Assembly: GCA_023416335.1 (NCBI GenBank)
Contig: JAEZHY010000293.1
Span: 3,896-67,895, forward strand
Source of the DNA: Pseudomonadota bacterium
GTDB lineage: Bacteria; Desulfobacterota; Syntrophobacteria; Syntrophobacterales; Syntrophobacteraceae
Direction: 5' to 3'
DNA: 64,000 nt
Below the pieces are notes generated by a model. The model saw only the letters and a list, made by a program, of their open reading frames with translations. It was not told the origin of the DNA and ran no database searches. Each line of letters begins with the position of its first letter. Position 1 is the stretch's first letter. Below are positions 58,951 to 64,000 of this stretch, piece by piece. A program made the translations under genes and the position numbers.

Positions 58951-59937
58951 TTACTCCGACCTCCCGGGCAGCCAAAGATAATAAAAGCCGCTTTGCATGG
59001 GGGGAACAAGATCCGCAATGCCGGAATCGATCAGGTTGATCGACGGGGGGGCCGGCTTACTTGTGGAGGTATTGTAAATATTGTCGTCGTGGTATTCGGC
59101 CCGGCGATAGACGATGACTTTCGCGTCTTCCGGCAATCCGGATCTTTGAGCGGTTTCCCGGATCGCATCATCGAGGTAGCCGATCCGATCTATGAGTCCG
59201 AGGCGCAACGCTTCGTCGGCCGAGTAGATCCGGCCCGTTGAAATCTGAGTTTTGACCTCGTCGCTCAGCCGGCGGCGTTCCGCTGCAAGCGCTGTGAACC
59301 TGTGGGCAAGACCGTCGATCATGTCCTGCATGATCCGGCGCTCCTCCTCCGTAGCTTTTCGGAAGGGAGAACCCATGTCCTTGTTAATGCCGGACTTGTT
59401 GACCTCCACGTCTACGCCTAATTTCCCCATGAGACCGGTGACGTTCGGACTAAGGAATATAACTCCAATCGAGCCGGTTATCGTGGTCGGGTGAGCCATT
59501 ATGAAATCGGCAGACAGAGCCGAGTAGTATCCCCCTGAAGCTGCGACGGTCATCATCATTGCCGTGACCTTTGCTTTATTTCGCTCTTTGTACTGCGTAA
59601 TTTCGTGATAGATCATATCACTGGCCGTGACGGAACCTCCAGGAGAATCGATTTCCAGGATGATCCCCTTTATCTTCGAGTCCTTCTCGGCTTTCTTCAA
59701 CTGGGCCACGACTTCCTTGACCGTCCCCGGCTTGCGGGAAATGAGAAAACCTCTTTCACTCTCGGAAATGAACCCTTTTATGGGAATGACCAGGATCTTT
59801 TCATCTCCCTTCCCCTGGAGAGTATACTCTTCGAGCGGTTCCGTGCGATCGGGAAAAATCGTGATCTTCGGTTTGATACAGCCGATAGATGCAGTAAGGC
59901 ATGAAGCAAGAATCACGGCAAAGATCGTCCGTAGCAT
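58951..59937 (-). CDS. sppA: signal peptide peptidase SppA (S49 family), lipoprotein-type
   Basis: This 328-residue serine protease has a lipoprotein-like signal (ASIGC at about residue 19). The S49 domain shows EIDSPGGSV, the nucleophile in TVAASGGYYSALSAD, GSIGVI and the general-base Lys region VNKSGINKDMGSPFR. It is the short 36K-type enzyme, which removes leftover signal peptides in the membrane. Start 59937 has AAAAAGGACAATC; the upstream in-frame extension has no signal and overlaps the next gene. Confidence 0.9.
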   Translation of the reverse strand: MLRTIFAVILASCLTASIGCIKPKITIFPDRTEPLEEYTLQGKGDEKILVIPIKGFISESERGFLISRKPGTVKEVVAQLKKAEKDSKIKGIILEIDSPGGSVTASDMIYHEITQYKERNKAKVTAMMMTVAASGGYYSALSADFIMAHPTTITGSIGVIFLSPNVTGLMGKLGVDVEVNKSGINKDMGSPFRKATEEERRIMQDMIDGLAHRFTALAAERRRLSDEVKTQISTGRIYSADEALRLGLIDRIGYLDDAIRETAQRSGLPEDAKVIVYRRAEYHDDNIYNTSTSKPAPPSINLIDSGIADLVPPMQSGFYYLWLPGRSE

Positions 59938-60097
59938 GATTGTCCTTTTTGATACGTGTACGCTGCCAAGCATTGCACAGGCTGCCGAAACGGCTGCTGT
60001 GCAACGGTATGACCAACGAACCAAGATAGTAGAGAAGGCTTCAATTGGCAAATTCAAAGAAAGAAATTTGCCGGAGAGAATTAGTCCTTCTGTGGTT

Positions 60098-61375
60098 TTA
60101 CCGGTCCTCTGGGGTGAGTTCGGTCTCACTCCTGGTCAACAGCGTCCGGGGGAGAAACGGCAGTGCAGCGAGCACGAGCAGGGTGGTTGCCGCATTAATG
60201 ATAACCAGGCTGGAAAAATTCCAGTGCTGATATTGCATGAGCCACGAACCGATCCAGTCGGCGCAGGCGACGGCAAGGTTTCGGACGCTCATCATGAGTG
60301 CAAACCCGAGGCTTTCACAGCCCTTTGGAGTTGCGCGGGTTGCGAGATCGAAAAGCGGGAGAACGCCAAAAGTGCTGAGCAGGCCGCTCGAAGCCGTTAT
60401 CAGTAGGGCCGATCCCCTGGATTGATAATAAATATAGAAGAGCGTGCATGCTCCGCTCAATGCTATCCCGCAAATGAGCAGCAGGCGGAGCGGAATCGTC
60501 TTGCATGCACGCGCATAAACGAGCGTGCCGACCATTCCCGCTACCCCGCCCAGAACCGCCTGCCAGCCGATAAATTTCTGGGTGAACTTCAGGGTGTCGG
60601 TCTGAATGTAGTAGAGCGCGCTTGAAAAACCGGGGGCCAGGTAAAACAGAAACAACAGGGCGCCGGCCGTCATAAGAGTATCCGAATGGAACAAAGTGGA
60701 CAGTTTTTCTTTCGACTCCACCCATGCGTCTTCCCTTTTCGGCAACCGGGATGGTTTTTCCTGCAAATACAAATAGACTATCAGCGCAAGGGCGAGGAGG
60801 GGAAGGGCGCCTGTCAGCGTAACCCAGCCAAACCAACTCGTTGCCAGATATCCTCCGAAGACGATGCCCATCGATGTAGCCAGGAGCGTAACGCCTTCCC
60901 GCAGTGAACTCAATCTGCCGGGCGCTCCGAATTTGTGCGCATCTTCTACAAGCAGGCCGCCCATTACGGTGCTGGCGAATACCAGCATCAGGTTCAATAT
61001 GACGGCTGCAAGCAGAACTGAAAAATAGCACCTGGGGATCAGCCCGATCACTGCCCAGCATATTCCGCCTCCCGCCGCGCTCAGCATCAGGTAATGCCGC
61101 CGCCGCGTACCGAAAAGAGGAATACTGTCGGATATCAATCCGGCCACCGGCTTCAGGTACCACCCCAGGTTGGCGACCAGCATGAAGAGGGACATCTCTT
61201 CCATCGTAATATGGAAGTCCCCCTTCAGCAGGAAGCGGACCGGCAACAATCCTATGGTTTCCATCTGGGAAAAGGCAGTAACGAAGGCTGCCGCGCCGAT
61301 CACCAGCACGTGCCTTTCGAACCGTTTCCCGTTTCCGTCGCCCCTCACCGCGGTGTTTCCCGGATCCGTCCACAA
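60098..61375 (-). CDS. MFS-like transporter of the folate-biopterin transporter (BT1) type
   Basis: This protein of about 425 residues has 12 hydrophobic segments and the FBT-like features LLKGDFHITMEEMSLFMLVANLGWYLKPVAGLISDSIPLFGTRRRHYL near the N-terminus (compare LGLKP..G..SD..P..GYRR). The family carries folates, pterins or S-adenosylmethionine. The start is uncertain: TTG 61375 or GTG 61348, with no clear ribosome site, and no ATG comes before the first membrane segment. Confidence 0.75.
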   Translation of the reverse strand: MWTDPGNTAVRGDGNGKRFERHVLVIGAAAFVTAFSQMETIGLLPVRFLLKGDFHITMEEMSLFMLVANLGWYLKPVAGLISDSIPLFGTRRRHYLMLSAAGGGICWAVIGLIPRCYFSVLLAAVILNLMLVFASTVMGGLLVEDAHKFGAPGRLSSLREGVTLLATSMGIVFGGYLATSWFGWVTLTGALPLLALALIVYLYLQEKPSRLPKREDAWVESKEKLSTLFHSDTLMTAGALLFLFYLAPGFSSALYYIQTDTLKFTQKFIGWQAVLGGVAGMVGTLVYARACKTIPLRLLLICGIALSGACTLFYIYYQSRGSALLITASSGLLSTFGVLPLFDLATRATPKGCESLGFALMMSVRNLAVACADWIGSWLMQYQHWNFSSLVIINAATTLLVLAALPFLPRTLLTRSETELTPEDR

Positions 61376-61496
61376 TCGGGCGGAAAGGGATTGAGGAGGT
61401 GTGGTTTAGTCTCTTTCTTCATTGTTTATTCCTTTGAGCCGGATCCGGATGGACGGTGGGCCTCTTACGAAATCTTACAGGTGAGCGGTGAGCCGC

Positions 61497-61618
61497 GCAG
61501 GGTGGGCACAGGTTTTTATCATGCCCAACCTGTCCATCCCCTCGGATCAGGCCTATCGGGACGGCCGGTCGATACCCCAAAAAAGGGTTGCCCATTCTAC
61601 ATCGCTCCTCTCTCCTTT
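61497..61618. repeat. interspersed repeat family A, near full-length copy
   Basis: cagggtgggcacaggttttt, catgcccaacctgtccat, catcgggacggccggtcgata-like middle, gggttgcccattctac and the closing ctcctctctcc correspond in order to 51070-51203. The rest of 61376-62084 shows no gene I can support; a weak open frame at 61873-62088 ends on the start of the next gene. Confidence 0.65.
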
Positions 61619-62084
61619 AAATTTGCTCCCGAGGTGAGCGCAGATCAATATAAGTTGATGAAATATCACGATATTATTCTCTTATTCATGACGTTGATCA
61701 TCCCTGCCGAATTGAACGGTTACTGACGACCGTGGAGGAAAACAGGTCTTCTCCGTTACTAATTCCTTTCAAGATGGCCTTCGCGTATCCGATCTAAGTA
61801 TTCTCTTTTCCTGAATATTGCGGAAAGTTCTAAGGAAATCGCCGGAATCTGCCGACTTAATTTCGGGGGAGTTTGACCATTCGCCGGCGGGGGCGGTCCC
61901 TTGATATCTTCAGTTTCTTTCAGGCAAAGAGTTCTGATTTTGACGAAGCACAGTTGCTGCTGCTCGCAGCCCAGCCGAGTCACGTAACGGTTTTTCAAAT
62001 GACTTCTTTGGGTATGCCACGGCGGGGAATCTCCCTTATTCAGGGTTCATCGGCCCCGATTGAAACAGGTGAGGTGCAGAGGCT

Positions 62085-64000
62085 GTGAGGACTCTGAAAA
62101 GCAAATTCGTGCTGATAATCTGCGCGGCATATCTGGTCCTGGGGGCCCTGACTCTGCTTGCATTCCATATCGGGTCCGCAGGCATCGTGGAAACCGTCGG
62201 AGTGAAGTTTGCCGGAAAATATGCTCTTTCACAGAAGAACAAGATCCTGTCGATCCTGGAGCGTGAGGTTGCACTGACCCTGAAGATGGCGGACGATCCG
62301 GTATTCAGGGAATGGTACGAGAACATGGGAGAGCCGGACGCAACGAAGCGTGCCTGCGAGCAACTGGAGAGCTACCGCAAAGTGTTTCGCGACAGGAGTT
62401 ACTTCATTGCGCTGAGTGCGACGAACAAACACTATACCTATAACCCCCGGGAAAAAAGGCTTGAATCGAGTACCCTCTCGGAGAGCGACCCCGCGGATAA
62501 ATGGTTCTTCAAGACACTGAACACCGTTGAAACATTCAGTCTGAATGTAGCATACGATTGCACGGCCATGGACACGAAAATTTGGATCAATACCATCCTG
62601 CGTGACGCAAAAGGCGGGAAGATCGGCGTTTGCGGCAGCGGGCTGAACATAACGGATTACATCGACGATTTCGTATTGCGGAAGGACACCGGTGTTTCTG
62701 CAATCGTTGTGGACAGCCTCGGAGTTATCCAGGCCCATGAAGACAGAAAATACGTAGACTATAACGCGAGCATGCCGGATGAGGCTGCTAAAGTCACTAT
62801 ATACAATCTCATGGAGAAGCAGGAAGACCGGGAAGCCCTCATTCGGGCAATGGAGAATCTGGCGCAGGGTAAGGTCGAGGTGGAAACATCTCCAATCGCG
62901 GTAGACGGGGAAAAATACTTCGCCTCGGTCACCTGCATGAAAGATCTTTCCTGGTTTATCATCATACTTTTCGATGCATCCGAAGCCGCAAAGATGGCGG
63001 ATTTCATACCGATCGCGGCGACGGTCGTCCTTTCCCTGCTGCTGATGTCCTGTATCATCGCTTTCATGTTGAACGGAGTTGTGCTCAGGCCGCTTTCCAC
63101 TCTCACCGAAGCTTCCGGACGGGTGGCGCGGGGGCAATACGACACCGGACTTCCCGTAACCCGCACGGATGAAATAGGCCGGTTGACCGAGGCGTTCAAT
63201 GTGATGACCTCCACTGTTCTCGACCATACAAGGAATCTCGAAAACAAGGTTGCGGAAAGGACGTCCGAACTGAAGACGGCCAACGGCAGGCTTCAGGAAG
63301 CCCAGGAGCAGTTCATGGAGAGCGTGCGGTACGCCAGGATGATCCAGTCCTGCCTGCTCCCGGATGCTTCCCTATTCGACCGGTACGTGAAAGATCGTTT
63401 TATCCTGCAGATGCCGCGCGATGTCGTGGGAGGAGATTTCTACTATTTCAGGGGCCTTCAGGACGCTTTCATACTCGCAGTGATCGACTGTACGGGGCAC
63501 GGGATTCCGGGCGCCCTGATCACGATGCCTGTCAATGCGGTTTTCAACTGCATTCCCGATTCTCTTCTTCTGGAAGGCCCGGACAGGACCCTTTTTGAAG
63601 TGAACCACCTGATTCGAAACACTCTGCATTACGACACGTCCAACCACCTGATCGACAGCGGAGTGGATTTAGGGCTGTGCCTGTGTTTTCCGGAAAGAAA
63701 AAAGGTTGTTTTTGCGGGCGCGGGGCTCTCGCTCTACTGCTTCGACGGACGTGAGGTGCGGGAGATCCGGGGCGACAGGAAAGGACTCGGCTATGAACGT
63801 TCGGATGCCGCTTCCCTCTACGCCAGTCATGAAATCAGTGCGGCGGAGGAAATGAAGTTCTATCTTTCATCAGACGGCATTCTGGATCAACCCGGAGGGG
63901 AAAACGGATTTGGGTTGGGAAGGGAGCGGTTGAGGGAGATGATCGGTTCGATCGCGATGCTGCCGATGAGCGAGCAGGAGGATGCTCTAAGGCTCAGGAT
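62085..64000 (+). CDS. membrane-bound SiaA-like PP2C/SpoIIE phosphatase with Cache sensor and HAMP (3' end outside the window)
   Basis: The frame is open from GTG 62085 (AGGTG upstream) to the window end, 638 codons. A membrane segment (about 9-30), a periplasmic Cache-type sensor (30-290), a second membrane segment (about 305-330) and a HAMP domain (334-380) lead into a short coiled coil and a SpoIIE-type phosphatase domain. That domain shows RYARMIQSCLLP, the metal-binding VVGGDFYYF near 446, DCTGHGIPGALITM near 467 and SSDGILDQPGG near 595. In Pseudomonas, SiaA of this type dephosphorylates SiaC to control a diguanylate cyclase. Partners may follow outside the window. Confidence 0.88.
   Translation, partial: MRTLKSKFVLIICAAYLVLGALTLLAFHIGSAGIVETVGVKFAGKYALSQKNKILSILEREVALTLKMADDPVFREWYENMGEPDATKRACEQLESYRKVFRDRSYFIALSATNKHYTYNPREKRLESSTLSESDPADKWFFKTLNTVETFSLNVAYDCTAMDTKIWINTILRDAKGGKIGVCGSGLNITDYIDDFVLRKDTGVSAIVVDSLGVIQAHEDRKYVDYNASMPDEAAKVTIYNLMEKQEDREALIRAMENLAQGKVEVETSPIAVDGEKYFASVTCMKDLSWFIIILFDASEAAKMADFIPIAATVVLSLLLMSCIIAFMLNGVVLRPLSTLTEASGRVARGQYDTGLPVTRTDEIGRLTEAFNVMTSTVLDHTRNLENKVAERTSELKTANGRLQEAQEQFMESVRYARMIQSCLLPDASLFDRYVKDRFILQMPRDVVGGDFYYFRGLQDAFILAVIDCTGHGIPGALITMPVNAVFNCIPDSLLLEGPDRTLFEVNHLIRNTLHYDTSNHLIDSGVDLGLCLCFPERKKVVFAGAGLSLYCFDGREVREIRGDRKGLGYERSDAASLYASHEISAAEEMKFYLSSDGILDQPGGENGFGLGRERLREMIGSIAMLPMSEQEDALRLR

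Noticed and set aside
61873..62088. 71-codon small gene just before the SiaA-like gene
   Set aside because: No ribosome site, no conserved feature, and it ends inside the next start codon; kept only as a remote possibility.

Overview
The window looks like chromosomal DNA of an anaerobic or facultative Desulfobacterota (Deltaproteobacteria), probably close to Syntrophobacterales. The evidence is a ferredoxin-dependent 2-oxoglutarate oxidoreductase, class I fumarase split into two subunits, TAXI-type TRAP transport, multihaem c cytochromes and many two-component, sigma-54 and chemotaxis proteins. Base composition is moderately GC-rich and even. I saw no tRNA, rRNA, CRISPR array, insertion sequence or prophage. 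The taxonomic call is an inference from gene content.

Layout. 0-6.3 kb: the tail of an NtrC-type activator, a lone receiver protein, then two 384-residue copper nitrite reductases (NirK type) that flank an eight-haem c cytochrome with a fibronectin-III tail. Sigma-54-like promoters lie upstream of both nirK copies. 6.5-12.4 kb: a zinc alcohol dehydrogenase, D-amino-acid dehydrogenase, and a DUF3311 - sodium symporter - AbgA-like amidohydrolase operon. 12.8-16.7 kb: receiver, CheW, a chemoreceptor and a decayed second cheW. 16.9-19.3 kb: a periplasmic redox operon (TlpA/MauD-like thioredoxin, cyclic-nucleotide-binding plus rhodanese membrane protein, MauE/DoxX-like protein, lipoprotein) with a promoter and a strong terminator. 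19.6-24 kb: assorted small genes.

24-46 kb, all on the minus strand, is a C4/C5-dicarboxylate module. It holds TAXI-TRAP transport, aspartate-type aminotransferase, 2-oxoglutarate:ferredoxin oxidoreductase (korABDC), succinyl-CoA synthetase (sucCD), a TauE exporter, a dicarboxylate symporter and the operon sdhA-sdhC-[sdhB::Rieske]-[cytochrome b::c]-fumarase alpha-fumarase beta. Together these carry 2-oxoglutarate through succinyl-CoA, succinate and fumarate to malate. The most striking feature is one polypeptide that joins the succinate dehydrogenase iron-sulfur subunit to a Rieske protein, followed by a cytochrome b fused to a c-type haem domain: apparently a genetically wired succinate:quinone:cytochrome c supercomplex. 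Upstream lie a SuyAB/UxaA-type split lyase, a class II aldolase-like pseudoenzyme and its probable sigma-54 activator.

49-64 kb: an MddA-like methanethiol S-methyltransferase, secreted proteins, a 2165-residue kinase/ATPase/histidine-kinase/receiver protein, SppA, a transporter and a SiaA-like phosphatase cut by the window end. Three families of short interspersed repeats fill many intergenic gaps.
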